Origin: Trueperella bonasi
GTDB taxonomy: Bacteria; Actinomycetota; Actinomycetes; Actinomycetales; Actinomycetaceae
Assembly (NCBI RefSeq): GCF_030811535.1
Contig: NZ_JAUSQX010000001.1
Location: forward strand, 124,001 to 188,000
DNA: 64,000 bases
Reading direction: 5' to 3'
The notes under the pieces are model-generated. The model saw only the letters and a program-made list of their open reading frames with translations. It was not told where the DNA came from and did not search any database. The translations under genes were made by a program, and so were the position numbers. Shown here piece by piece: positions 17,151-29,074 of this stretch. The number at the start of each line of letters is the position of its first letter. The first letter of the stretch is position 1.

Positions 17151-17606
17151 TTAATAGTGCGGGTGGTATTGAGCTTGTTGAGCATGGAATGGCTGAACGA
17201 CGGCCCTAGCGCCTTCGACGTGTTGTACAACAACTGTGGTGCCCTCCGCGATGGCGGGCCCATACGTTTTGGCACTCCACACATCGCCGCCGATCTTGAC
17301 TCTGCCGGCTTTGGTATCGATATCAGTCAGCGCGTGCCCCACCTGGCCCGCCATAGCATAGACATTGGACTCTCCCTTCGAAGAGTCATTGACGTGTCTG
17401 CGTGCCCACGGCCGAATAAACGCCACGCCAAGCAGGGATATCACCGAAAACACGATAATTTGCAGGAACAGGTTGTCCGGAGCAATCGCTGATGTGATTG
17501 CAGCGCCAATGGTTCCACCGGCAAACATCATAAAGAGGAAATCCACGGTTAGTGTTTCAGCAATCAACAGGACGAGCGTGATAATCGCCCATATTCCCCA
17601 TGCCAT
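17151..17606 (-). CDS. NfeD family membrane protein
   Basis: A short NfeD of 151 residues: hydrophobic segments at the N-terminus (WGIWAIITLVLLIAETLTV, FLFMMFAGGTIGAAITSAI, LQIIVFSVISLLGVAFI), then a C-terminal soluble OB-fold domain (GQVGHALTDIDTKAGRVKIGG). It lacks the protease domain of long NfeD. The gene precedes its SPFH partner in the same operon, and the two proteins are expected to work together at the membrane. Confidence 0.9.
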   Translation of the reverse strand: MAWGIWAIITLVLLIAETLTVDFLFMMFAGGTIGAAITSAIAPDNLFLQIIVFSVISLLGVAFIRPWARRHVNDSSKGESNVYAMAGQVGHALTDIDTKAGRVKIGGDVWSAKTYGPAIAEGTTVVVQHVEGARAVVQPFHAQQAQYHPHY

Positions 17607-17712
17607 CTATACCCCTAGAGTCGGTTATTGTGTAATACCAGTGTACCTGCTCACGGCAACCCGTTCATCAGACCGCAGGTTGAACTGTTCCAAATAAGCG
17701 ACGCGCAACCGG

Positions 17713-18498
17713 CTACCTGGCTGCTCGCGCTGAGTACCGGCCATCGTCCAAGGACACCTTAACCTCGACGCCGAAAACTTCGGAAAGAATCTCGCAAGTC
17801 ATCACCTTGTCAAGTTCGCCTTCGGCGGCTACCTTACCGTTCTTCAGCAAGAGTCCATGCGTAAATCCCTCAGGTATGTCTTCAACGTGGTGGGTAACAA
17901 GGACCATCACCGGTGCGTACTTAGCGTGGGCGAGGTCTGACAGCGACGCGAGCAGGTTTTCGCGCCCACCCATATCCAAGCCGGAGGCAGGTTCGTCAAG
18001 GATGAGTATTTCCGGATCCGGCATCAGCGCACGTGCGATCCCAACACGCTTGCGCTCTCCGGATGAAAGGGTCCCCCAGCGCCGATCCTTAAGATCACCA
18101 ACATCCAGTACCGCAAGGAGCTCTAGCGCGCGTTCGTCGTCGAGAGCATCGTATTCTTCCCGCCATTTGCCAACGACGCCGTAAGCTCCCGTTCGCACGA
18201 CGTCCAGCACACGTTCGCGGTCATGAATACGCTCGTCGAGAGCCGATGATGCCAAGCCGACAAGCGGGTGCAACTCTGAAACATCAACTTCGCCGAGTGT
18301 CTCGCCAATAATTGACACCGCGCCCTCGGTCGGATGGAGCCTTCCAGACACGAGCCGAATCAGCGTCGTCTTTCCAGCACCGTTCGGGCCTAAGATCACC
18401 CAGCGTTGCCCCTCATCAACGGACCAGTCAACACCGTCGAGAATATTTTTTTCACCTCGACGCACAACTGCGTTTCTAACCTCTAAAACGTCACCCAT
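17713..18498 (-). CDS. ABC transporter ATP-binding protein
   Basis: A 261-residue ABC ATPase with Walker A GPNGAGKT, the signature LSSGERKRVGIARAL and Walker B ILILDEPASGLD. No permease or binding protein is adjacent, so it is an orphan. The sequence resembles single-domain ABC proteins annotated as molybdate-type or ModF-like ATPases; the substrate, or even a transport role, cannot be assigned. It is on the same strand as glgA but separated from it. Confidence 0.85.
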   Translation of the reverse strand: MGDVLEVRNAVVRRGEKNILDGVDWSVDEGQRWVILGPNGAGKTTLIRLVSGRLHPTEGAVSIIGETLGEVDVSELHPLVGLASSALDERIHDRERVLDVVRTGAYGVVGKWREEYDALDDERALELLAVLDVGDLKDRRWGTLSSGERKRVGIARALMPDPEILILDEPASGLDMGGRENLLASLSDLAHAKYAPVMVLVTHHVEDIPEGFTHGLLLKNGKVAAEGELDKVMTCEILSEVFGVEVKVSLDDGRYSARAAR

Positions 18499-18565
18499 AA
18501 CCCAAGCCTAATTCGAAAGTGGGCCGGCGGCTAGACAAGCGCGCCGGCCCACTGTTACCAGAGAT

Positions 18566-19786
18566 CTAATTACCTAAAATGTCGTTATAGAACTCCATTG
18601 TCTTCACGGCAATGGACTCCCACGAGAAGTGCTCCTCGGCTCGCTTGCGCCCCGCTTTGCCCATCTTCTTTGCACGCTCGGGATCGGCAACCATCTCAGC
18701 GAGAGCCTCGCCTAGATCCTTTTCGAACTTATCCGGATCCAGCGGCGTACCAGTGCCGTCCTGCTTCTGCTCGATCGGAACAAGTGTTCCCGTCACACCG
18801 TGGTCAATGCAATCAGGAATTCCGCCCGTTGCCGTTCCGACGACGGGTAGGCCAACAGCCATCGCTTCAAGGTTGACGATGCCGAGCGGCTCGTACACCG
18901 ACGGGGTGACGAACGTCGTCGAGCACGACTCAAGTGCGACGATCTTGTCATGCGGAAGATGCTCGTCAATCCACACTACGCCGTCGCGATCTTTTTGCAG
19001 ATCGGCGACAAGCTCGCGGGTTTCCTCGAGAATCTCCGGTGTGTCAGGAGCGCCAGCACACAGGATCACCTGCACTTCTTCAGGCACGTACTGCAGTGCG
19101 CGCAGCAGGCCAGGCACACCCTTTTGCCGCGTAATGCGCCCGACGAAAATAATCGTAGGCTTGTCAGGATCCAGACCGTAGGAGCGGAAATATTCGCGTG
19201 CCGTTTCCCATTCCTCTTCAGTTTGCGGTGCTTTCCAGTCATCGAGATCGATGCCATTGTGAATAACTCGCACCTTGTCTGGGTCCACGTTCGGATAGGA
19301 ACGCAGGATATCGTCGCGCATGCCGTTCGATACGGCAACGATTCCGTCCGCTGCTTCGTAGGCTGTCTTTTCGATCCACGAAGACACTTCGTATCCGCCA
19401 CCCAGCTGTTCACGCTTCCACGGGCGCAGTGGCTCAAGCGAATGTGCCGAAATCACATGCGGGATACCGTACAACATCTTCGAGATATGACCCGCCATGT
19501 TCGCATACCAAGTATGGGAATGAACGATGTCTGCGTCGCCGGTTTTATCGGCCATCTGGAGGTCGACGCCCAGGGTTTTCAACGTAGCGTTTGCGTCGGC
19601 CAGCTCGGCAACCTCATCGTAGCCATGAACCGTAATGCCATCGCCGTCACCCTCGCGCGGGCCGTCAAATGCATGCACGTGAACTTCTGCGTGAGCCTTG
19701 AGGACCTTAGCTAATTCGGTGACGTGAACACCAGCACCACCGTAAATATGTGGCGGAAATTCGCGGGTGAGTAGATCAACTCTCAT
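18566..19786 (-). CDS. glgA: Glycogen synthase, actinobacterial GT4 type
   Basis: A 406-residue GT4 glycosyltransferase. The start [23 protein letters not shown] and the nucleotide-sugar region ([29 protein letters not shown] with the E-X7-E motif) match the corynebacterial-type glycogen synthase rather than the larger GT5 enzyme of E. coli. It elongates alpha-1,4-glucan or makes maltose-1-phosphate from ADP-glucose (both activities are known in this family). AAAGGAAG lies before the ATG. It is divergent from glgC, which supplies ADP-glucose. Confidence 0.9.
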   Translation of the reverse strand: MRVDLLTREFPPHIYGGAGVHVTELAKVLKAHAEVHVHAFDGPREGDGDGITVHGYDEVAELADANATLKTLGVDLQMADKTGDADIVHSHTWYANMAGHISKMLYGIPHVISAHSLEPLRPWKREQLGGGYEVSSWIEKTAYEAADGIVAVSNGMRDDILRSYPNVDPDKVRVIHNGIDLDDWKAPQTEEEWETAREYFRSYGLDPDKPTIIFVGRITRQKGVPGLLRALQYVPEEVQVILCAGAPDTPEILEETRELVADLQKDRDGVVWIDEHLPHDKIVALESCSTTFVTPSVYEPLGIVNLEAMAVGLPVVGTATGGIPDCIDHGVTGTLVPIEQKQDGTGTPLDPDKFEKDLGEALAEMVADPERAKKMGKAGRKRAEEHFSWESIAVKTMEFYNDILGN

Positions 19787-19915
19787 CTGTCTTCCTTTCT
19801 AATCCAAACGGGAAATCGAACTGTCACGATTGTTTTCTCTCTAAGCCTATCTTGGAAGATGATCTATTTTGTGAATTGCGCCAAATTTACTTCCGGTCGT
19901 ACTAGAGTGGCGGGT

Positions 19916-21163
19916 ATGAGATCTAAACCACGTGTACTTGCCATTGTCCTTGCCGGAGGCGAAGGAAAGCGCCTCATGCCCCTCACTAAGGATCGCGCCA
20001 AGCCGGCTGTTCCTTTTGGAGGCACTTACCGGCTCATCGATTTCGTCTTGTCCAACATTGTGAACTCGGGATATTTGAAGACTGTGGTACTCACCCAGTA
20101 CAAGTCCCATTCACTTGATCGCCACATCTCCAAGACGTGGCGTATGTCCTCGTTGCTCGGCAACTACGTCGCGCCAGTTCCGGCCCAGCAGCGCATGGGC
20201 AAGGAATGGTTCTCCGGTTCGGCTGATGCGGTGTTCCAGTCACTGAATACCATTGAAGATGAGCGCCCAGACATCGTGTTGATTACCGGCGCGGATAACA
20301 TCTACCGGATGGATTTCTCCCAGATGGTCGAGCAGCACATCGAAGAGGGTGTGGGCATGACGGTCTCGGGTATCCGCCAGCCGATTGAGCTTTCTACCTC
20401 GTTTGGCGTGATCGACACCGATCCCGAAAACCCGAAGAAAGTTCGTCAGTTCCTCGAAAAGCCAGCTGAAGTTGACGGCTTGCCTGACTCCCCGAGTGAG
20501 ATCCTCGCGTCAATGGGCAATTACGTCGTTTCCACCGATGTGCTAATTGAGGCTTTGCATCAGGATGCTGACAACCCGGATTCTAATCACGACATGGGTG
20601 GAGACCTCGTCCCCATGTTCGTTGAGAACAACGACTTGGGCGTGTACGACTTCACGTTCAACGAGGTTCCGGGTGCTACCGAGCGCGATCGTAACTACTG
20701 GCGCGACGTCGGTACGATCGACATGTTCCACGAGGCCAACATGGACTTGATCTCGGTGAACCCGATCTTCAATCTCTACAACGACAAGTGGCCGCTCTAC
20801 ACCGGATACACCGGCTTGCCGCCCGCAAAGTTCGTCTACGGCCATCGCGAACGCCTCGGTCACGCGCTCGATTCGATTATCTCCCCCGGCGTCATCGTCT
20901 CCGGTGGTGAAGTGATCGGCTCGGTGCTCTCGCCACACGTCCGCGTCAATTCGTGGTCGTCCGTGCGCGATTCCGTCTTGTTCGACGGCGTGAACGTCGG
21001 GCGTAATGCCACCGTCGTGGGCGCAATCCTCGACAAGAACGTACAGGTAGAAGAAGGAGCTCAGATCGGTATTGACCACGAACACGACCGGGCACGAGGC
21101 TTCCACGTCTCGGACGGCGGCATCGTGGTTGTTCCCAAGGGTGTAACGGTTCGTCAGCACTGA
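19916..21163 (+). CDS. glgC: Glucose-1-phosphate adenylyltransferase
   Basis: Makes ADP-glucose from ATP and glucose 1-phosphate for glycogen synthesis. The 415-residue protein begins with the nucleotide-binding [20 protein letters not shown] (residues 9-28) and includes [16 protein letters not shown] and the C-terminal left-handed helix ([19 protein letters not shown]). ATG at 19916 fits family length; the longer frame to 19859 has no homology. A possible TTGCGC-18-TACTAG promoter ends about 10 nt before the ATG, so the message may be nearly leaderless (inference). Confidence 0.93.
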   Translation: MRSKPRVLAIVLAGGEGKRLMPLTKDRAKPAVPFGGTYRLIDFVLSNIVNSGYLKTVVLTQYKSHSLDRHISKTWRMSSLLGNYVAPVPAQQRMGKEWFSGSADAVFQSLNTIEDERPDIVLITGADNIYRMDFSQMVEQHIEEGVGMTVSGIRQPIELSTSFGVIDTDPENPKKVRQFLEKPAEVDGLPDSPSEILASMGNYVVSTDVLIEALHQDADNPDSNHDMGGDLVPMFVENNDLGVYDFTFNEVPGATERDRNYWRDVGTIDMFHEANMDLISVNPIFNLYNDKWPLYTGYTGLPPAKFVYGHRERLGHALDSIISPGVIVSGGEVIGSVLSPHVRVNSWSSVRDSVLFDGVNVGRNATVVGAILDKNVQVEEGAQIGIDHEHDRARGFHVSDGGIVVVPKGVTVRQH

Positions 21164-21190
21164 GATATTTCGAAGCTGAAATATTCCGCA

Positions 21191-21226
21191 AGTGTGGGGG
21201 CCGACTTAAAAGTCAGCCCCCACACT
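21191..21226. terminator. GC-rich stem-loop after glgC
   Basis: An 11-bp perfect outer stem (AGTGTGGGGGC and complement) and a 4-bp inner stem, starting 28 nt after the glgC stop. No T tract follows on either strand, so its role as terminator is less certain. Confidence 0.6.
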
Positions 21227-21247
21227 CACGCTTGGCCGCTAAACTCT

Positions 21248-21560
21248 CTAGCAGGGTGCCAAAGTAAGCCTGTACACACGCCCGTCACTGCTCCGCTCGA
21301 GAATATCCGCATCCACGCAAGCTCGCCGGACCGTCGCTGCATCCGCGACGAGCATTGACAGCGACAGTTGATTTCCGTCTCAGTCAGCGTTTTCTTCGGT
21401 GCGATCCGCTCGTAAACGGTTCGCACTATCTTTAGCTCTCAACGGTCCGTGGACTTCCCAGCTGTTCTACAATTTGCGTGCGTAATTTCGGATTTACTAA
21501 GGCCGCTACGATCAAACGTGCACGCTTGATCGCCGAAACGCTGGAAGTAGGCAGATTCAT
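21248..21560 (-). pseudogene. Broken DUF2087-like regulatory gene
   Basis: Read in three frames, the minus strand gives a coherent protein. Frame one starts at ATG 21560 after GGAAGGA and encodes RARLIVAALVNPKLRTQIVEQL, then stops near 21435. A second frame gives VYERIAPKKTLTETEIN, and a third gives MLVADAATVRRACVDADILE then RSSDGRVYRLTLAPC and TAG at 21248. The last part is the DUF2087 pattern (DAATxRRxxVD...ER..DG..YRL), a domain often fused to ArsR-like regulators. At least two frameshifts or a stop disrupt it. Sequencing error is the alternative. Confidence 0.7.
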
Positions 21561-21637
21561 GACTCAGTCCTTCCGGTCGGATGTTCCAGCATAAGCAAGT
21601 GTCAACAACACAAGATAACGCCAACTAGACTGAAGCT

Positions 21638-22552
21638 ATGAAAGCCCGCTTTTCCGTAGTTTCTCCACGTCCCATTCCCGGACCTCTCATTGCCCACGTG
21701 CGGCAAACAATCGCCGCCGTCGATCCGCACGCCGTTGAGCGGGGTGTCAAGACCGTTGACCTTGATGCGCTCACTTGGCTCTTCGACGTACATGAAAGCC
21801 GCTTAAGTATGTGGAAAGGCTCGCGCGAGCTGTTTACCGAAGAACTACGCGGGCCGGCAACCGCGCTCGCGGTCGACTCTGCTTTGATCACCGGCAAAAT
21901 GGCCGAAGGCGGCCCGGCAGCGATAGTCACCGACGTCGACTCAACATTCATCACCTCCGAAGTGATCGAGATGCTCGCAGCACGCGCGGGTGTCGAAGAG
22001 CAGGTGCGGGAAATCACCGAAGCCGCGATGCGTGGCGAACTCGAGTTCGCACAATCTTTGGGCCAACGTGTTGGGACTCTTGCGGGCATACCGACCACGG
22101 TTTTTGATGACGTCTTCGCTGAGATCCAGCTGACCGATGGCGCACAGCGGCTCGTGGACGCGGTCCACGAGCGTGGCGGAAGATTCTGCCTGGTATCGGG
22201 TGGGTTCACCGAGATCGTGGAGAAGATCGCGCAGCGAAGCGGTATAGATCGCTTCACCGCGAACGGCCTTGAAGTCAGCGACGGCGCGCTGACTGGGCGC
22301 ACGTACGGTACGGTAATCGACGGCGGAGAAAAAGTCGCCGCGATCCGCCGCTGGGAACAGGAATGGGAAATGGATTCCCAGCAGGTGCTCTGCGCGGGTG
22401 ACGGCGCCAACGACCTACCGATGATGGCCCACTGCGGCCTCGGCGTCGCCTTTATGGCAAAGCCGATCGTCCTGGAAAACGCAGACTGTGCTATCAACTT
22501 CCCGCGTTTAGACGCGATTGCCGCGCTAGTTGGCTGGGATATCGAAAACTAG
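21638..22552 (+). CDS. serB: Phosphoserine phosphatase
   Basis: Hydrolyses phosphoserine to serine, the last step of serine synthesis. The 304-residue HAD enzyme has the nucleophile motif DVDST (Asp99, Asp101), LVSGGFTEI for phosphate binding, and AGDGANDLPMM with the metal-binding Asp residues. The N-terminal 90 residues are a divergent regulatory region. It is a single gene, convergent with the SixA-like gene and divergent from the DUF2087 remnant. Confidence 0.92.
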   Translation: MKARFSVVSPRPIPGPLIAHVRQTIAAVDPHAVERGVKTVDLDALTWLFDVHESRLSMWKGSRELFTEELRGPATALAVDSALITGKMAEGGPAAIVTDVDSTFITSEVIEMLAARAGVEEQVREITEAAMRGELEFAQSLGQRVGTLAGIPTTVFDDVFAEIQLTDGAQRLVDAVHERGGRFCLVSGGFTEIVEKIAQRSGIDRFTANGLEVSDGALTGRTYGTVIDGGEKVAAIRRWEQEWEMDSQQVLCAGDGANDLPMMAHCGLGVAFMAKPIVLENADCAINFPRLDAIAALVGWDIEN

Positions 22553-22578
22553 AGCGGTGCCGGGCCAACAAGCTTTGT

Positions 22579-23061
22579 TCAGGGCGCGGTCACGAAGTGG
22601 TGGAGTTCCATTGCGCCAAGCGGCAAGTTTTCCCAGTCGCCCTCAAACTTGAATACGGCTGCGGCAGCAGTCGGGAAACCGCTTTCAAAGCGGGCCTCGC
22701 CTTTGCCGTCCCATAGCTCAAGAGCAACGGCGGACATGGTTGGCTCGTGTGCAACAACCATCACGATATCGCCCGACCCTTTGGCTCGCAGAATATCCAG
22801 CACATCATCACCGGCGCACAGGTACAACCCCGGCTCGATCAGCACATCATCTGCGTGCAAGCCACCTTCTTGAAGGGACGCAAGCGTTTCCTGAGTCCGC
22901 TTAGCGTCGGAAACGAAAAGCTGATCAATCGTTCCAACGATTTTGGTTACTCGTTGGCCTACGTGAGTTGCCTGAGATTTTCCATGATCGCTTAAGAGGC
23001 GTTGGTGGTCGGGAGAACCTTCAGCGGCTTGGGCGTGTCGCATAATAACAAGTGTTTTCAT
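22579..23061 (-). CDS. SixA-like histidine phosphatase
   Basis: A 160-residue phosphoglycerate-mutase-superfamily phosphatase. The catalytic RHA motif (VIMRHAQA, His9) and the second catalytic His in VVAHEPTM are visible, and the short size matches SixA, which removes phosphate from phosphohistidine proteins. The natural substrate here is unknown. It follows the ABC-F gene on the same strand with a 13-nt gap and may be co-transcribed. Confidence 0.85.
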   Translation of the reverse strand: MKTLVIMRHAQAAEGSPDHQRLLSDHGKSQATHVGQRVTKIVGTIDQLFVSDAKRTQETLASLQEGGLHADDVLIEPGLYLCAGDDVLDILRAKGSGDIVMVVAHEPTMSAVALELWDGKGEARFESGFPTAAAAVFKFEGDWENLPLGAMELHHFVTAP

Positions 23062-23074
23062 GCCACAAGTGTAC

Positions 23075-24691
23075 CTAGGCGAGTGTGATCAGGTCGGCGT
23101 AATCGTCAGACCACAGATCTTCATCGCCATCGGGTAGCAGCAGCACGCGATCTGGGTTAAGCGCCTTCACTGCGCCCTCATCGTGCGTCACCAGCACGAC
23201 AGCACCTTCATACGTGTGCAAAGCTTCGAGGATCTTTTCGCGAGAAGCTGGGTCAAGATTATTTGTCGGCTCATCTAACAACAGGACGTTTGCGGCGGAG
23301 GCCACAATAGTTGCAAGCGCAAGGCGCGTTTTTTCGCCACCCGAAAGTACAGATGCTGGTTTATCCGCATCGTCGCCAGAAAATAGGAAAGACCCGAGCA
23401 CGTTACGGACGTCAGTGTCATCGAATTCCTCCGGCGCGGCCCTGCGCATATTTTCGTAGACCGTAGCAGATTGGTCGATGAACTCGTGTTCCTGCGCGTA
23501 ATAGCCCAACTTGAGGCCGTGGCCGGGTTTGATCTTTCCGGCATCTGGGGTTTCCACACCCGAAAGCAGCCGCAGTAAGGTCGTCTTGCCCGCGCCGTTC
23601 AATCCGAGAATAACGACTCGTGAGCCGCGGTCAATAGCCAAATCCACTCCCGCAAAAACCTCAAGCGAACCGTAAGATTTGGTCAGCCCTTCGGCCATGA
23701 GTGGTGTCTTGCCGCAGGGCGCTGGGTAAGGGAATCGAAGATTGGCCACCTTTTCCTCGGCGCGTTCGGCGTCGAGCTCCGCGAGCATTCGCTCAGCGCG
23801 CTTATCCATATTCTGCGCAGCCACGGCTTTCGTTGCTTTGTAACGCATCTTATCGGCCTGAGCCCGCAGAGCCGCGGCCTTTTTCTCAGCATTTTGGCGT
23901 TCGCGGCGGCGCCGCCGCTCATCTGCCTCCCGTTGGGTCACATAGTTATCCCAGCCCATGGCATACACGTCTAGAGTGGATCGGTTCGCGTCCAAGTACC
24001 ACACGGTATTGACCGTTTCTCGGAGTAGCTCAACCGCGTGCGACACAATTACATAGCCGCCCGAATACGTGGTGAGCCAATCGCGCAGCCATACAATCGA
24101 ATCGTGATCCAAGTGATTTGTCGGCTCATCGAGGAGCAACGTCTGCGCACCAGAGAATAAAACTCTCGCAAGCTCAACACGCCGACGTTGGCCACCGGAC
24201 AAAGTTTCTAGCGGCTGATCGAGTACGCGATCAGGTAGGCCGAGTGCCGCAGTAATCCTTGCCGCTTCAGAGTTGGCTGCCCATCCCCCTGCGGCCGTAA
24301 ATTCCGCATCTAGCCGGGCGTAGCGTTCGATTGCCTTTTGTTGGCGCGGCCCATCAAAATTTGACATCTCGTATTCGGCTCGTCTGATACGTTTCAACAT
24401 GGATTCGATACCGCGCGCTGAGAGAATCCGTTCGCGGGCGATTTGCGAGGTGTCCCCCACACGCGTGTCTTGCGGGAGGTAGCCGATCTCGCCTCGGCGG
24501 TGAATTGTGCCCTGCCGCTCAACCACGTCGGAATTGGCACTCTCCCCAGCAAGAAGACGAAGAAGCGTGGTTTTTCCCGCACCATTGCGCCCAACGAGCC
24601 CAATGTGCTTACCTTTATCGACCGCTAGGTTGATCTTATTCAACAGGACGCGCTGGCCGATGCGCATGTGGAGATCTTGAGCGTGAATCAC
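23075..24691 (-). CDS. ABC-F family ATP-binding protein
   Basis: A 538-residue protein with two ABC domains and no membrane segment. The Walker A motifs are GRNGAGKTTLL and GLNGAGKTTLL; signatures LSGGQRRRVELARVL and LSGGEKTRLALATIV are present, joined by a charged helical linker (about 240-325). ABC-F proteins bind the ribosomal E site and regulate or rescue translation; some give antibiotic resistance. The linker is of ordinary length, so a housekeeping translation factor is more likely. The start codon is GTG. The gene lies 33 nt after sufT. Confidence 0.9.
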   Translation of the reverse strand: MIHAQDLHMRIGQRVLLNKINLAVDKGKHIGLVGRNGAGKTTLLRLLAGESANSDVVERQGTIHRRGEIGYLPQDTRVGDTSQIARERILSARGIESMLKRIRRAEYEMSNFDGPRQQKAIERYARLDAEFTAAGGWAANSEAARITAALGLPDRVLDQPLETLSGGQRRRVELARVLFSGAQTLLLDEPTNHLDHDSIVWLRDWLTTYSGGYVIVSHAVELLRETVNTVWYLDANRSTLDVYAMGWDNYVTQREADERRRRRERQNAEKKAAALRAQADKMRYKATKAVAAQNMDKRAERMLAELDAERAEEKVANLRFPYPAPCGKTPLMAEGLTKSYGSLEVFAGVDLAIDRGSRVVILGLNGAGKTTLLRLLSGVETPDAGKIKPGHGLKLGYYAQEHEFIDQSATVYENMRRAAPEEFDDTDVRNVLGSFLFSGDDADKPASVLSGGEKTRLALATIVASAANVLLLDEPTNNLDPASREKILEALHTYEGAVVLVTHDEGAVKALNPDRVLLLPDGDEDLWSDDYADLITLA

Positions 24692-24724
24692 GCCAGCCAG
24701 TGTACTGGCGGATCAACAAAAGCC

Positions 24725-25051
24725 CTAAACGTTAAAGCCCAGCGCCCTCAGTTGATCACGGCCATCGTCGGTAATGCGCTCAGGCCCCCACGGTGGGAGC
24801 CACACCCAATTGATTCGGAAATCGTCAACGAGCCCGGCCACAGCCTGGTGAGCCTGTTCCTCAATCACGTCGGTCAACGGGCAAGCAGCAGAGGTCAAGG
24901 TCATATCTGCGATAGCAGAGTTTCCTTCGAGGGTAATCCCGTAAAGGAGGCCAAGGTCAACAATGTTGATGCCCAGTTCCGGGTCAATAACGTCCTTGAG
25001 GGCCTCTACCAAATCTTCGTCGGTGGGTGGGGTTGTTTCATTCTCCGACAC
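24725..25051 (-). CDS. sufT: SufT-like iron-sulfur assembly factor (DUF59/MIP18 family)
   Basis: A 108-residue DUF59 protein with the family core VIDPELGINIVDLGLLYGI and the conserved Cys in TSAACPLT (Cys57). SufT-type proteins help to mature iron-sulfur proteins. It is the last gene of the suf operon, 9 nt after sufU, the normal position in actinobacteria. Confidence 0.9.
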   Translation of the reverse strand: MSENETTPPTDEDLVEALKDVIDPELGINIVDLGLLYGITLEGNSAIADMTLTSAACPLTDVIEEQAHQAVAGLVDDFRINWVWLPPWGPERITDDGRDQLRALGFNV

Positions 25052-25060
25052 TAAAATCTC

Positions 25061-27566
<2,506 letters not shown>

Positions 27567-27610
27567 GTTAATCTTTTCTTTCGGTTCGTGCGCGGTGCGC
27601 AAATTCTTTT

Positions 27611-27940
27611 CTATTCGACGGTGATGTAGACGTGCTCGCCATCCACACGCACCGGGTAGGTCTTGATCGGCGCGGAGGCCGGTGGATTCATCGATTCGCC
27701 GCTATGGAGATCGAAGCTTGAGCCGTGCCGTGTGCATTCGATGGTATCGCCATCAACATCGCCTTGCGAGAGCTTGAAACGCCCGTGCGAACAGCGATCG
27801 TCGACGGCGAACCAGTTACCGCTATCAGAGTGGATAACGGCGAGTGCAAGCGGTAGTGGTTTGCCGGGTATCTCAATGGCCGTGGCCTGTACCGTTCCCG
27901 GTTCCACATCGCTCGTCTGGCACGCGAGGTACTCAGGCAT
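27611..27940 (-). CDS. Rieske [2Fe-2S] ferredoxin of the suf operon
   Basis: A 109-residue Rieske ferredoxin. The cluster ligands are Cys50-X-His52 and Cys69-X2-His72 (RCSHGRF and CTRHGSSF). Proteins of this type sit between sufD and sufC in many actinobacterial suf operons and are named non-haem oxygenase ferredoxin subunits; a redox role in cluster assembly is inferred. The start overlaps the end of sufD by 8 nt. Confidence 0.92.
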   Translation of the reverse strand: MPEYLACQTSDVEPGTVQATAIEIPGKPLPLALAVIHSDSGNWFAVDDRCSHGRFKLSQGDVDGDTIECTRHGSSFDLHSGESMNPPASAPIKTYPVRVDGEHVYITVE

Positions 27941-29072
27941 TCTGCAATTCCAATGCGATGTCGAGTTCGGCTTCGATGGATTCCATCAACTTGTTCTGTA
28001 CCGAGCTAACCCCGATCTGGTTGATGAGCTCCGCGAAGAAGCCACGCACGACCAAACGGCGTGCCTGATCCTCCGGAATTCCACGAGAGCGCAGGTAGAA
28101 CAGCTGATTGTCGTCGAAGTAGGCCGTTGCTGACGCGTGGCCTGCCCCTTCAATTTCACCGGTCTCAATCTCGAGATTTGGTACCGAATCAGCACGCGAT
28201 CCATCCGTAAGAATGAGGTTACGATTTTCTTCGTAAGTTTCCGTCCCCTCGGCTTCCTTGCGGATAACGACGTCGCCAATCCACACAACGTGTGCGTCCT
28301 CGCCTTGGAGGGCACCCTTGTATGTCGAATTCGACGTACAGTTTGGAACATTATGTTCCATCAGTAGTCGATTTTCGATGTGCTGGCCCTCATCGCAGTA
28401 GTAGGCGCCGAGCATGTTGAGGTCAGCTCCTTCGCCGGCGAAATCCGACGATGACGTCACGCGTACGAGATCACCGCCGAGGGTAACGACGATGTGCTTC
28501 AGCGATCCGTCACGACCAACCCGCATGCGGTGCGAGGCAACGTGTACGGCATCCTGATCCCAGTCCTGAATCGAGACGACAGTGAGGTTTGCGCCGTCGG
28601 CGACTTGTACTTCGACTCCCTGCGCTAACCTCGCTGAGCCGGTGTGGTTGAGAACGACGGTTGCTTTCGAGTGCAATTCCGCGCGAATCACTAGGTGCAT
28701 TGCGGCGACGTCGGTCGAACCATCTCCCGTGATCGATACGGTTACTTCCTCATCTAGCTCAGTGTCCTTCGGAATCGTGAGAACATGAGCCTTTTTCACC
28801 GAATTCCACGCAAGGGCAGCCACGCGATCTTCTGGCGCAACAGTTTGGCCGACGCGATCGTCGTCTCGCGAAACAGTCTCGAACTCGGCCCCACCCGTCA
28901 CTTCGATTGCTGGGGCTTGGCCGGCAACCTTGTCCACGAAGAACTCCTCCATACGCTCCACCGGGGTGAAACGCCAGATTTCTTCGGTTCCTTGAGGAAC
29001 CGGATGGTCTGCCATATCAAAAGAACGGTTACGGTCCGCAAGGGATGAACCAGTTGTCTTAGTGTTTGTCAT
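27933..29072 (-). CDS. sufD: SufD scaffold subunit
   Basis: A 379-residue SufB/SufD-family protein, partner of SufB and SufC in building iron-sulfur clusters. Its C-terminal half shows the family beta-helix and motifs (CTSNSTYKGALQGEDAHVV; GRADS-like SRADSVPNLEIETGEIEGAGH with the conserved His region; YLRSRGIPEDQARRLVV). It starts 2 nt after the sufB stop. Confidence 0.93.
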   Translation of the reverse strand: MTNTKTTGSSLADRNRSFDMADHPVPQGTEEIWRFTPVERMEEFFVDKVAGQAPAIEVTGGAEFETVSRDDDRVGQTVAPEDRVAALAWNSVKKAHVLTIPKDTELDEEVTVSITGDGSTDVAAMHLVIRAELHSKATVVLNHTGSARLAQGVEVQVADGANLTVVSIQDWDQDAVHVASHRMRVGRDGSLKHIVVTLGGDLVRVTSSSDFAGEGADLNMLGAYYCDEGQHIENRLLMEHNVPNCTSNSTYKGALQGEDAHVVWIGDVVIRKEAEGTETYEENRNLILTDGSRADSVPNLEIETGEIEGAGHASATAYFDDNQLFYLRSRGIPEDQARRLVVRGFFAELINQIGVSSVQNKLMESIEAELDIALELQNA

Positions 29073-29074
29073 CT

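Noticed and set aside
20543-21160. 205-codon open frame antisense to glgC
   Set aside because: A shadow of the glgC coding sequence with no ribosome site or recognisable motifs.
21625-22497. 290-codon open frame antisense to serB
   Set aside because: The composition (Ser, Pro, Thr-rich) is typical of an antisense shadow, and the plus strand encodes a complete SerB with all motifs.
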